23,422 bases of DNA from an uncultured Clostridia bacterium (GTDB taxonomy: Bacteria; Bacillota; Clostridia; Oscillospirales; Acutalibacteraceae): NCBI GenBank assembly GCA_947165115.1, contig CAMUZD010000004.1, positions 1 through 23,422 on the forward strand, written 5' to 3'. Below, piece by piece: positions 7,295 through 14,481 of the stretch. The number at the start of each line of letters is the position of its first letter. Within the stretch, counting starts at the first letter, position 1. Made by a program: the position numbers and the translations under genes. A model generated the notes under the pieces. The model was given only the letters and a program-made list of their open reading frames with translations. It was not told where the DNA came from and did no database searches.

Positions 7295-10069
7295 ATGAAA
7301 AAATCTCTATCTGTTTTACTTACCGTTCTTATGCTTCTCTGCATAATACCGGTTATGGCATCGGCCGAGGATGAGACTTTCACCTACGGTTCGTTCACCT
7401 ATACCGTAAAAAATGAAGAAGCAACAATCACGAAACTCGACCAGGGTGTAACCGGTTCCGTGATAATTCCATCTCAAATTGAGAGTTATCCTGTTACTGG
7501 AATAGGCGAAAAAGCCTTCCGCAATTGTTCGCTTGTAACTCAGATTACAGTTCCTGCTTCGGTAGTTGATATCAAATCCGAAGCTTTTTCAGGTCTTACA
7601 AATCTGGAGAGATTTAACTTTAGCGGAACTCTTTCACAGTGGTGCGGCATAAAATTTACTGATTCCAGTTCCGTTCCTTTCTCTCTTGCTGATTCGGTTT
7701 TTATAGGCGGAAAGACATTATCACATATCAGTTCTTCAGATTGGTATGGCTTGACAGAAATAAAGCAGTATGCTTTTTATAATTGCGATACTTTGATAAG
7801 TATAGATTTCCCTGAAACGCTGGAAAAAATCGGTCCTAGTGCATTCGGATGCTGTGATGGATTAACACAGATATTTATTCCCTATAGGGTTAATAATATA
7901 TCTACATCTCCGTTTGGCAAGTGTAAGAATCTTGCAGAAGTTCAGGTCCATCCTCAAAATATAACATATTTTTCAGCAGGCAACTGTGTTATAGAGAGGG
8001 AGACTGGCACGCTTATTATCGGGCTGAATAACAGTGTTATTCCTGAAGATGCCGGCGTAAAAATTATTAGAATGGATGCTTTCCGTGATTGCACAGGTTT
8101 AAAAAGGATAGTCATACCAGAAGGCGTTACTGCAATCAGTAAAAGCAGCCAGTTTTTCGAAACAATTAGTATGAATTCAACTTCTCCGGTTTCAACAGGA
8201 GCTTTCAGCGGCTGTACGGAGCTTGAAGAAGTTGTCTTGCCGGAAACAATCAAGGAAATCGGTATCGCTGCATTTTACGGATGCAAAAAACTTTCTTCAA
8301 TTAGTTTTCCCAATAGTCTCGAGATTATTGAACATTCCGCTTTTACTAAGTGTGAATCTTTAACTGAAATAACTATACCGGAAAATGTTTCAACTATCGG
8401 AAGATTTGTCTTCAGAGAATGCTCCGGACTGACGACTTTGAGATACAACGCTAAAAATGCAGTTCTCAAGGCCAAAGTAGCTGCTTTGAGTGTTTTTAGC
8501 TTTAGCAATAAGTATATTGACTGGCTTGCCGGTTGCGATTCACTGGATACTCTTATTTTTGGTAAATCGGTTGAGTCTATTCCCGATGAAGCTTTTTATG
8601 GTATTCAGTCAATAAACACAATTACTTTAAGAAATACCGTTCAAGGTATAGGAGATAATTCATTCAATGGATGTGATAAGTTTTCGAGGATTAACTTTTA
8701 CGGAACCCCGGAAGAGTGGGCTGAGAATTACAACAGATTCTTTTACAGCACAGCTTATGTTCATGACATCTATTATCTCGGCGGAGTCTGCACAAAGACG
8801 GACGAGCAGTCTCAGGTCAGCGTTCAGTATGAATACGGCACTTTCGGAACCCCGAATGACGGTGAGCTCAATCTGAATGTGGATGACATTGCTGAGAATG
8901 ATGCGAGATTCAGCGCATTCAAGGCGTATATTGACGGCGCTCAGCTTGCACTTTATGAGATTCATATGAAGGATTCCGAGGATGTGAATATGCAGCCGGT
9001 TGACGAGAATACAGTTACTGTAAAAATCCCGCTTCCGTTCAATATCACGCCGGAAAACTACAGCACCGTATTCATTCATCACAGAAAGGCTGACGGCACA
9101 ACAGAGAGAATCAAATTTGTAAACGGCGACCTTGTTATAGAAGACGGATTCTTTATATTCGACATTGATTCATTCAGTGATTTTGCGGTCTGCGCCGATG
9201 ATGAAGGCAATCATGTTGATGAAAACGGCGACTATGTCTGTGACCTGTGCGGCGAGAGTCTTACCTATTCCGTGAAACTTATAGTTGACGGCGTAAATCT
9301 CGGCGACGTCATTTACCACTATGGCGATACAGAGATTGATAATTTGCCCGATGTCCCCGAAAAACCGGGATATACAGGCAGATGGGATTATACAATAACC
9401 GGAAGCGAGCTGCAAATAAGACCGGTCTATACTCCGGTAACATATTATGCCACATTTGTAGCAGACGGCGTTCAGGTGGGTGAAAAGCTCCCGTTTACCG
9501 TAGAAAACCTGTCTGTCACTCCTCCGTCCGTCCCCGCAAAAGACGGATATACCGGAAAATGGAGCGAATATACGCTTGCTCTCTGTGATATTACAATTCA
9601 GGCGATATATGAAAAGATTTCCGACAACCCGGATAATCCCGACAATCCGGATAACCCCGACAATCCCGACAACCCCGACAACCCCGATAATCCGCAGCAG
9701 AATCCCCTTACCTCGGCGAGGATAAAGGTCAGATCCTCCGCAGATGTGGAATACCGCGCTAAGGTTACCGTAAAAGCGACCGCTGAAAATGTTCCATCCG
9801 GTTATTCGCTTGCAATTTATGAAGGCGGCAGCCGGCTCGCAATCGGGGATAACAGATCCGTTTCATACAATGCGGGTGAAATGACAGATAGCAGAACTTT
9901 CACGGTGACGATAATTGACGCGAATAGAAGTATTCAGAAGGATACAAACGGCAATAACTTTGCTGCAAAATGCGAAGTGAAAGTCAATTCGGGATTCTTT
10001 GCAAGAATAATTGCCTTTTTCAAATCTCTGTTCGGAGCTTTGCCCGTAACAGAAATCAAACCGGACTGA
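7295..10069 (+). CDS. Secreted BspA-like leucine-rich-repeat surface protein
   Basis: A 924-residue secreted protein. The start at 7295 is preferred over an ATG 18 nt earlier because GGAGG lies between them, and the protein then begins with a clean signal peptide (MKKSLSVLL...ASA). Residues about 30-480 hold many BspA-type (LRR_5-like) repeats of the form I..(S/N)AF..C..L..I.IP..V..IG. A region of about 520-650 follows with a CDLCG pair. Next are two repeats of about 60 residues (V.G....E..P...GYTG.W) resembling bacterial Ig-like/InlB-B spacers, and eight DNP units. The C-terminal domain (about 807-915) ends in GFFARIIAFFKSLFGALP and is shared with the 197-aa secreted protein. No LPXTG or SLH is present, so this terminal domain may do the anchoring. 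It probably shares a transcript with the sigma-fusion gene. Confidence 0.93.
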   Translation: MKKSLSVLLTVLMLLCIIPVMASAEDETFTYGSFTYTVKNEEATITKLDQGVTGSVIIPSQIESYPVTGIGEKAFRNCSLVTQITVPASVVDIKSEAFSGLTNLERFNFSGTLSQWCGIKFTDSSSVPFSLADSVFIGGKTLSHISSSDWYGLTEIKQYAFYNCDTLISIDFPETLEKIGPSAFGCCDGLTQIFIPYRVNNISTSPFGKCKNLAEVQVHPQNITYFSAGNCVIERETGTLIIGLNNSVIPEDAGVKIIRMDAFRDCTGLKRIVIPEGVTAISKSSQFFETISMNSTSPVSTGAFSGCTELEEVVLPETIKEIGIAAFYGCKKLSSISFPNSLEIIEHSAFTKCESLTEITIPENVSTIGRFVFRECSGLTTLRYNAKNAVLKAKVAALSVFSFSNKYIDWLAGCDSLDTLIFGKSVESIPDEAFYGIQSINTITLRNTVQGIGDNSFNGCDKFSRINFYGTPEEWAENYNRFFYSTAYVHDIYYLGGVCTKTDEQSQVSVQYEYGTFGTPNDGELNLNVDDIAENDARFSAFKAYIDGAQLALYEIHMKDSEDVNMQPVDENTVTVKIPLPFNITPENYSTVFIHHRKADGTTERIKFVNGDLVIEDGFFIFDIDSFSDFAVCADDEGNHVDENGDYVCDLCGESLTYSVKLIVDGVNLGDVIYHYGDTEIDNLPDVPEKPGYTGRWDYTITGSELQIRPVYTPVTYYATFVADGVQVGEKLPFTVENLSVTPPSVPAKDGYTGKWSEYTLALCDITIQAIYEKISDNPDNPDNPDNPDNPDNPDNPDNPQQNPLTSARIKVRSSADVEYRAKVTVKATAENVPSGYSLAIYEGGSRLAIGDNRSVSYNAGEMTDSRTFTVTIIDANRSIQKDTNGNNFAAKCEVKVNSGFFARIIAFFKSLFGALPVTEIKPD
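9623..9694 (+). repeat. Eight tandem Asp-Asn-Pro codon triplets
   Basis: A 9-bp unit (GAY AAY CCN) repeated eight times in frame, forming a stiff spacer before the C-terminal domain of the leucine-rich-repeat protein. Third positions vary, which suggests selection on the peptide. Confidence 0.95.
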
Positions 10070-10136
10070 AAAATCCGGCAAATATCTGAAATACATATGG
10101 ATGTACTTTTACAGTAAACATTTCAGAATATGGTTC

Positions 10137-10181
10137 AACATCTTGCACTGTAAACCTTAAATGGCGGGATGTTATGTTTTT
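10137..10181 (+). terminator. Weak candidate terminator after the leucine-rich-repeat gene
   Basis: Arms AACATC (10137-10142) and GATGTT (10168-10173) with a long 25-nt loop are followed by a short T-rich tail. A second inverted repeat (TCTGAAAT/ATTTCAGA) lies just upstream. Neither is strong. Confidence 0.3.
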
Positions 10182-10218
10182 ATTCTAACGAGAAGTATTG
10201 GGATTTAATATCTCACAA

Positions 10219-10246
10219 CAAATACTTGATATACTATAAGTATTTG
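10219..10246 (+). promoter_or_regulatory. Perfect 9-bp inverted repeat overlapping the -35 box, candidate operator
   Basis: CAAATACTT (10219-10227) and AAGTATTTG (10238-10246) are perfectly complementary with a 10-nt spacer. The right arm overlaps the -35 hexamer of the next gene, so a dimeric regulator bound here would compete with polymerase. Confidence 0.5.
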
Positions 10247-10272
10247 AATAGCAAGTAAAATAGTGATACAAT
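10244..10272 (+). promoter_or_regulatory. Sigma-A-type promoter of the DnaJ-like zinc protein gene
   Basis: TTGAAT (10244-10249), 17-bp spacer, TACAAT (10267-10272). Transcription would start near 10279, about 40 nt before the ATG. Confidence 0.65.
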
Positions 10273-10320
10273 TAAATAGTCCCAAATAATGAACAGTTTA
10301 AGAATGAAAGAGGTTTTGTT

Positions 10321-11043
10321 ATGAATTGTCCTAATTGTGGTAAAGAGATTGAAGAAAGCAAGTTTTGCCCAGAATGTGGCGCTAAAATCGATGATGATTC
10401 AAATGCAGAGAATAGTCAGAACAAAGATCCATCAAATGCATATTACGAAGCTCTAAAAAGAATAGAAGATGAGAAAGCACAAGCCGAAAAAGAGCAGAAA
10501 AAGAAAAAGAAAAGAAGAAAAGCAATCGGGTGTTCGTCTGCAATTCTAGTATTAGTGATTCTGATTGCCTCATTATACACTTACAATTATTTTGCTACTA
10601 GATGTCATGTATGTAAAGGTAAGGGCACAATAATCTGTACTGAATGTAAAAATGGAAAAGCTGTTTGTGAAAAATGCAATGGTAACAAGTATATATGTGA
10701 AACATGTTCTGGAAGCGGAGAAGTTTTATCCGATGAAAGATGCGGAGCATGTGAAGACAGTAAGCGACCTGGGTACATATACAATTCTAATGCCGCTTTA
10801 AGGGATATAGTCAGCGGTAATATTGAAAAAAATCCTAAAGATCCAAATAAATACTGGAATGAATGCTCTGTATGCGATGGTACGGGATATAAAAGTGAAA
10901 CCTGTCCGGATTGTAAAGGAAGTGGCACGGGAGACAAAGAGTGTCCAGCATGTAATGGTTCAGGAGAAGTTAAATGCGAAAAATGTAATGGTTCAGCAGA
11001 AGTTAAATGCTATCTTTGTGATGGCACTGGAAAGATTGACTAA
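10321..11043 (+). CDS. Membrane protein with N-terminal zinc ribbon and DnaJ-like CxxC-rich region
   Basis: A 240-residue protein. A zinc ribbon lies at Cys3/6/16/19. A Lys/Glu-rich charged segment (about 40-67) ends in a KKKKKRRK-type cluster, followed by one membrane helix at about 68-92. The rest carries many C.(x).C.G.G knuckles (starting at Cys95, 106, 116, 126, 141, 182, 195, 208, 219 and 230), very like the cysteine-rich zinc domain of DnaJ but without a J-domain. The positive cluster before the helix places these cysteines outside, where DnaJ zinc centres are not expected. AAAGAGG precedes the ATG. The gene is AT-richer than its neighbours and stands alone between a promoter and a strong terminator. 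It may be a redox or zinc-binding envelope protein; this is not proven. Confidence 0.88.
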   Translation: MNCPNCGKEIEESKFCPECGAKIDDDSNAENSQNKDPSNAYYEALKRIEDEKAQAEKEQKKKKKRRKAIGCSSAILVLVILIASLYTYNYFATRCHVCKGKGTIICTECKNGKAVCEKCNGNKYICETCSGSGEVLSDERCGACEDSKRPGYIYNSNAALRDIVSGNIEKNPKDPNKYWNECSVCDGTGYKSETCPDCKGSGTGDKECPACNGSGEVKCEKCNGSAEVKCYLCDGTGKID

Positions 11044-11073
11044 CAGATTAAAATGTGTTTACAGACAAAAACC

Positions 11074-11128
11074 GCCTCTGTCGCAGACCAAATGAAAGGT
11101 CACGGCAGGGGCGATTCTTTTGCTTTTT
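11074..11128 (+). terminator. Strong Rho-independent terminator
   Basis: A stem of about 15 bp (11074-11089 with 11098-11112, one bulge, several G.T pairs) with an 8-nt loop, followed by two T runs ending at 11128. It closes the transcript of the DnaJ-like gene. Confidence 0.85.
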
Positions 11129-11215
11129 ACACGGATTTCAGAAAAAATATCCGTTCAACTGCATAAAAATGGTAAAACTTTGCGGTTTTTAGTCGTTTTT
11201 AGAAAAATAAATGAT

Positions 11216-11251
11216 CCCTTATAAATCTCAGAAAGCCTTGATATATAAGGG
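11216..11251. repeat. Inverted repeat CCCTTATA / TATAAGGG
   Basis: Perfect 8-bp arms at 11216-11223 and 11244-11251 with a 20-bp centre. It includes the first copy of the AAGCCTTGRTATATAAG motif (11233-11249). Confidence 0.7.
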
Positions 11252-11353
11252 AATTGAGTGTGTTGGCCCATATATTTTGACAGAAAATATTGAGGGGGGT
11301 GCATTTGAGGTCAAAGAGTTTCATTTCAGCATAAGGGATTGTATTCAGCTGTG

Positions 11354-11370
11354 AAGCCTTGGTATATAAG
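11354..11370. repeat. Second copy of the AAGCCTTGRTATATAAG motif
   Basis: Sixteen of 17 bases match 11233-11249, in the same orientation, 121 bp apart. A third, looser relative (CCCTTGTATTTCAAGGG, 11618-11634) forms a hairpin between the two - strand terminators. Confidence 0.65.
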
Positions 11371-11559
11371 AACTTTGCTGATCTGATAAATACAGTTTCA
11401 GTTGTTTTTACATGTGTGGACGGCAACTGATTGTTTTTTTCTTGGTAAAATATGTTACTTTATTAATAAAGACTTCCTTTATCATCTCTGCTTTTTGGTG
11501 TTCAATCTGGGATATAAGTCCAACGATAGCTTTAGAAACTCGAAGCAAAAAAACACACT

Positions 11560-11600
11560 AAAAAAGGAGCCACCCGAGGGATTTTTTACTCCCGAGTGGC
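11560..11600 (-). terminator. Second - strand terminator downstream of tRNA-Pro
   Basis: Read on the - strand, arms 11600-11589 and 11580-11569 form a 12-bp stem with two G.U pairs and one mismatch and an 8-nt loop, followed by TCCTTTTTT. The + strand also has T-rich sequence after the hairpin, so it may work in both directions. Confidence 0.7.
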
Positions 11601-11645
11601 TTTTGCTTTTTGTAAATCCCTTGTATTTCAAGGGCTTTCGGACTT

Positions 11646-11683
11646 AAAAAGAAGAACGGCTATTCTATCAGAATAACCGTTCT
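11646..11683 (-). terminator. Terminator directly after tRNA-Pro
   Basis: A 13-bp stem (11683-11671 with 11665-11653; perfect with one G.U on the - strand) and a 5-nt loop, followed by TCTTTTT. It starts 4 nt after the encoded CCA. Confidence 0.92.
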
Positions 11684-11687
11684 GAAT

Positions 11688-11763
11688 TGGTCGGAGTGCA
11701 GAGATTCGAACTCTGGGCCTCGTGGTCCCAAACCACGCGCGCTACCACCTGCGCTACACCCCG
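11688..11763 (-). tRNA. tRNA-Pro, anticodon TGG
   Basis: The - strand gives a complete cloverleaf: acceptor CGGGGTG/CACTCCG with one G.T pair, D-arm GCGC..GCGC, and anticodon stem CGTGG/CCACG with loop TTTGGGA. The T-arm is CAGAG TTCGAAT CTCTG, with discriminator A and an encoded CCA (11690-11688). The anticodon lies at + strand bases 11728-11730. It reads proline codons with U at the wobble position. It is a single tRNA with its own terminator; no other tRNA lies in the window. Confidence 0.98.
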
Positions 11764-11778
11764 AAATTATTAAATTGA

Positions 11779-11853
11779 GGGGTGTGGCGCACGCATATTA
11801 CGAGCGCAGCGAGTAACAAGGTTCCGAAGCGTCGCTTCGGGTTCTTACACCCC
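11779..11853 (-). other. Palindromic element in the tRNA-Pro leader that mimics the tRNA 5' end
   Basis: Outer arms 11779-11785 and 11847-11853 (GGGGTGT/ACACCCC) enclose a 7-bp hairpin (11824-11830 with 11834-11840) and a GCGCAGCG-type segment. The left arm, extended to 11790, is also complementary to the first bases of the tRNA (11751-11762, 12 bp with one G.T). The tRNA 5' sequence CGGGGTGTA recurs on the - strand at 11854-11846. Two mutually exclusive foldings of the precursor are therefore possible. Confidence 0.6.
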
Positions 11854-11895
11854 GGTTGTATTTATATTTTTTTGCTGTCTGCTTTTTGTGATTAT

Positions 11896-11939
11896 TGGCG
11901 GATGGCCGCTGAGCTTTCCCCGGAAACACGGCCCCGCCA
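11896..11939. other. Strong three-part stem-loop of unknown role
   Basis: Nested arms TGGCGG/CCGCCA (11896-11901, 11934-11939), GGCCG/CGGCC (11904-11908, 11929-11933) and TTTCC/GGAAA (11915-11919, 11922-11926) make an elongated hairpin. A further 6-bp hairpin (11976-11981 with 11987-11992) lies next to it. Both lie in the predicted leader of the tRNA-Pro transcript, so a structured small RNA is possible. It has no T tail on either strand and is not a terminator. Confidence 0.55.
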
Positions 11940-12031
11940 TGCACACTTGGAGCATGCGTGTTCTATAAGTGGATTTCGAAGCTGAACTTCGACTTTTGGT
12001 ATCCTGTTTAATTAATATTCACTTCTGCGGT

Positions 12032-12060
12032 AGTATAACATAACAAAGCGGTAAAATCAA
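12032..12060 (-). promoter_or_regulatory. Candidate - strand promoter for the tRNA-Pro transcript
   Basis: On the - strand TTGATT (12060-12055), a 17-bp spacer and TATACT (12037-12032) form a good sigma-A promoter. Transcription would start near 12025, about 260 nt before the tRNA. I see no equally good promoter nearer to the tRNA. Confidence 0.55.
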
Positions 12061-12170
12061 TCAAAAAAGAACTTTTCTTGGATTTATTCGTTAAAAATTA
12101 GCTTTGATACCTACTCGAGAGAGCTTGTGACTGCAGCACATAAATGTTTGGCTATTTTTATAATAATATA

Positions 12171-12199
12171 TTGACTTTTTAAAATATATTTATTAAAAT
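12171..12199 (+). promoter_or_regulatory. Promoter of the vWA-tubulin operon
   Basis: TTGACT (12171-12176), exactly 17 bp, TAAAAT (12194-12199). The start would be near 12206, giving a very short leader before the GGAGGG SD and the ATG at 12223. It diverges from the - strand promoter at 12032-12060. Confidence 0.7.
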
Positions 12200-12222
12200 C
12201 GATAATATAAGGAGGGTGATAA

Positions 12223-14451
12223 ATGAACTGTACTAAATATATAAAGAGGTTTTTGAAATATACAGCTGGTATCACTTGCGTATTAGCTGTATTTTTGCTT
12301 ATTGCAAGTCCTGCTTTCGGAGCGTCAGTTTTTCACAGACCCCAAAAGCACATTTATCTGGTGTTGGATGATTCTTCAAGCATGAAAGGCCCCAAAAATG
12401 CGGATGCCAACTATGCCTTGCAGACTTTGATAGCCATGACAGATAAAAACGATACAATCGATCTGTATTTTCTTAATCACGAAACAAAAATTGATGGAGC
12501 TGTAGATCTTTTAAACAAAAGCGATGCTTTGCTTGAAAACATCAAAATAAACTATGCAGAAGCAAAAGGCTATACGCCGTTTGCCGTAGTTACAAAAGCG
12601 GCTGACGATCTTAAAAAGAAGGTATCGCTTAACGATGAAGGAGAATATTGGCTGGTAATAATCACTGACGGCGACTTTACTGATATAGAAATGCCGGATG
12701 CGGAAAAATTCCTGATGGATTTCGCATCGGAAAAGCTCAGAAACGGTGAATTGCCGCAACTTATGTGTGTTGGGATTAAGGAAATGGCTCTTGAATTCAG
12801 GGGATACGATCTCGGATCCATGAAAAACGTCTATTTAATTACCAAGCCTGATCCTATTTCTGCAATGAACGAGGCAGCAATAGCTGTTTCTGAACGCATA
12901 GAAATCAAGAAGAAGAGTTTTTCCTCAGATAACAGAAGTGTAACCTTTGATTCCGGATTGCCGGCCAAAAACATAATTGTTTTGACTCAAAATGCAGTTA
13001 CTTCAATCAAAAAAGCCGATTGTAAAGTTAACCTGAATCTGACGGAGAATTATAAGATTTCACACCCCGAGCCGACAAAGTCTCTTTCAGAATCTACAGT
13101 GTGCTTTGTTACACAATCCGAAGGAAAAAGCATTCCTGCCGGAAAGGTTACTTTTGAGTTTTCAGCGGCAGTCAGTCCAAAGAATACCTTGATTCTTATT
13201 GAACCCGATATAGGACTTTCGGCGCGCTTTTATAATGGAGACGGAGGCGAATGTGAACCGGAGACACTCCGTGTCAACGAGCATGTGCGCATTGCTTTTT
13301 CACTTTGTGACGCTTCCACCAAAGAGCCTATCGACGACAGCCTGGTTGAAGGAATCAGATATTCTGCCATAATTAACGGAAACACATATTCCGATAACGA
13401 TATCGATTTCACAATAGAAGACAAAACGCTTGATGTTGTTTTAAATGCGAAATTTGAAGATGGTTACGAATTATCGCTCAGCGATACATATGAAAACCTT
13501 GATGAATTACGCATATTGACTCTTTCCCTGTCTGAAGGAGGAGTATTCAAATCGGATATCAAAGAAACCGCAGATGCGCCCGGCGTGACGGCTGTGCCTA
13601 AAGTGAATGGCACCGTGATTGATCCGGAAACTTTCAAAAATACGGATATCAAAATTAACGCAAATGATGCATTCAAGTCGCGGTTTTCAATTGAGAGAGA
13701 CACCGAAAATTCCCAATTCATTATACATCCTAAAGGTGGCTTGATAAACTATTTCACTCCCGAAGACCAGGATGTTGAAGTTACCGTTACACTTCCAACC
13801 GGAGAAGCCACAAGCGAAACTCTGCATCTGATACTTACCGGTAAGAGAAGCTTGCTGCCTGTTGTTATTTTAACAGCACTTATTCTCTTTGCTGTTTGGT
13901 GTATAATAGCATATATCATTAAGTTTAAAAAAGGATCATTTCCGATTGATTTACAGCTTTGGCTGTATTCGACCTTAAGAACGCCGGTGAGAACCAACTC
14001 GTCAGAAAACCACGCTTCAATTCTGAAACCCGGAGTAATTGATTTTTGGTCGGCGCTTCCATTTAACCTTCTTCCGTTTAAAATAAGACTTGGCAGAGCA
14101 TTTCCAAATGCTTTTCCGGGAGTTGTTATTGAAGCGAGCGGATTCAGATGTAAAAAAGCCAAAGTATATAATGTAAAAGAATTTCCCAATGGCGTTGCTA
14201 AATGTTACACTTGCAGAAGAATCAATGCAAACAATAATCTTCTTGTTAACGGAGCACCTAATGGGTATGCAGAGGATATTACTCTGAACAGCGACGGAAC
14301 CAGAATCATTAAAAAATATTTACCTATTTGTGAAGATGGGTTACTGGTAGGAAAAGATGGCACTTCTTACAAGGGCAATGAAGTTTGGTTCGTCAAGCGC
14401 AGCACAAAAAAGAAAGCACAGCAAAATAGAGCGCAACAACAGAATAATTAA
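12223..14451 (+). CDS. Membrane-anchored vWA-domain protein
   Basis: A 742-residue protein. A signal peptide (about 10-34, ending PAFGA) is followed at once by a von Willebrand A domain. The MIDAS metal site is intact: D49-x-S51-x-S53 in LVLDDSSSM, Thr118 in GYTPF, and the TDGD turn at 148-151. A beta-rich middle region (about 230-540) follows, then one membrane helix (about 544-567) closed by KFKKG. That places the vWA outside and about 175 basic residues inside, ending in a Lys/Gln/Asn tail. The family binds protein ligands through a divalent metal. It is the first gene of the operon, 30 nt before the tubulin-like gene, so its cytoplasmic tail is a natural candidate to contact that protein. 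GGAGGG lies 6 nt before the ATG. Confidence 0.92.
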   Translation: MNCTKYIKRFLKYTAGITCVLAVFLLIASPAFGASVFHRPQKHIYLVLDDSSSMKGPKNADANYALQTLIAMTDKNDTIDLYFLNHETKIDGAVDLLNKSDALLENIKINYAEAKGYTPFAVVTKAADDLKKKVSLNDEGEYWLVIITDGDFTDIEMPDAEKFLMDFASEKLRNGELPQLMCVGIKEMALEFRGYDLGSMKNVYLITKPDPISAMNEAAIAVSERIEIKKKSFSSDNRSVTFDSGLPAKNIIVLTQNAVTSIKKADCKVNLNLTENYKISHPEPTKSLSESTVCFVTQSEGKSIPAGKVTFEFSAAVSPKNTLILIEPDIGLSARFYNGDGGECEPETLRVNEHVRIAFSLCDASTKEPIDDSLVEGIRYSAIINGNTYSDNDIDFTIEDKTLDVVLNAKFEDGYELSLSDTYENLDELRILTLSLSEGGVFKSDIKETADAPGVTAVPKVNGTVIDPETFKNTDIKINANDAFKSRFSIERDTENSQFIIHPKGGLINYFTPEDQDVEVTVTLPTGEATSETLHLILTGKRSLLPVVILTALILFAVWCIIAYIIKFKKGSFPIDLQLWLYSTLRTPVRTNSSENHASILKPGVIDFWSALPFNLLPFKIRLGRAFPNAFPGVVIEASGFRCKKAKVYNVKEFPNGVAKCYTCRRINANNNLLVNGAPNGYAEDITLNSDGTRIIKKYLPICEDGLLVGKDGTSYKGNEVWFVKRSTKKKAQQNRAQQQNN

Positions 14452-14481
14452 GTAAGGCAAGAAAGAAATAGGAGGATAAAT

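Larger units (their letters stand above)
11129..11559. other. Gene-free AT-rich interval
   Basis: I find no frame here with both a usable SD and protein-like composition. It holds the CCTTG..TAT repeats listed separately and several T-rich stretches. The longest frame in the interval (from 11402) runs straight through a terminator hairpin and is not a gene. The interval could be the scar of a lost mobile element next to the tRNA unit; no transposase or integrase fragment is recognisable. Confidence 0.5.

Noticed and set aside
9623..9694. Short tandem repeat that could suggest a CRISPR-like array
   Set aside because: The unit is 9 bp, without spacers, and is an in-frame DNP linker. No CRISPR array or cas gene is present in the window.
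11402..11647. 81-codon + strand frame
   Set aside because: It crosses the terminator hairpin at 11560-11600 and has no SD.
11129..11650. Possible insertion sequence
   Set aside because: There are repeats but no transposase frame, no paired terminal repeats and no target duplication that I can define, so it is reported only as repeats.
11782..11985. 67-codon + strand frame next to the tRNA
   Set aside because: It is made of palindromic leader elements of the - strand tRNA transcript and has no SD.
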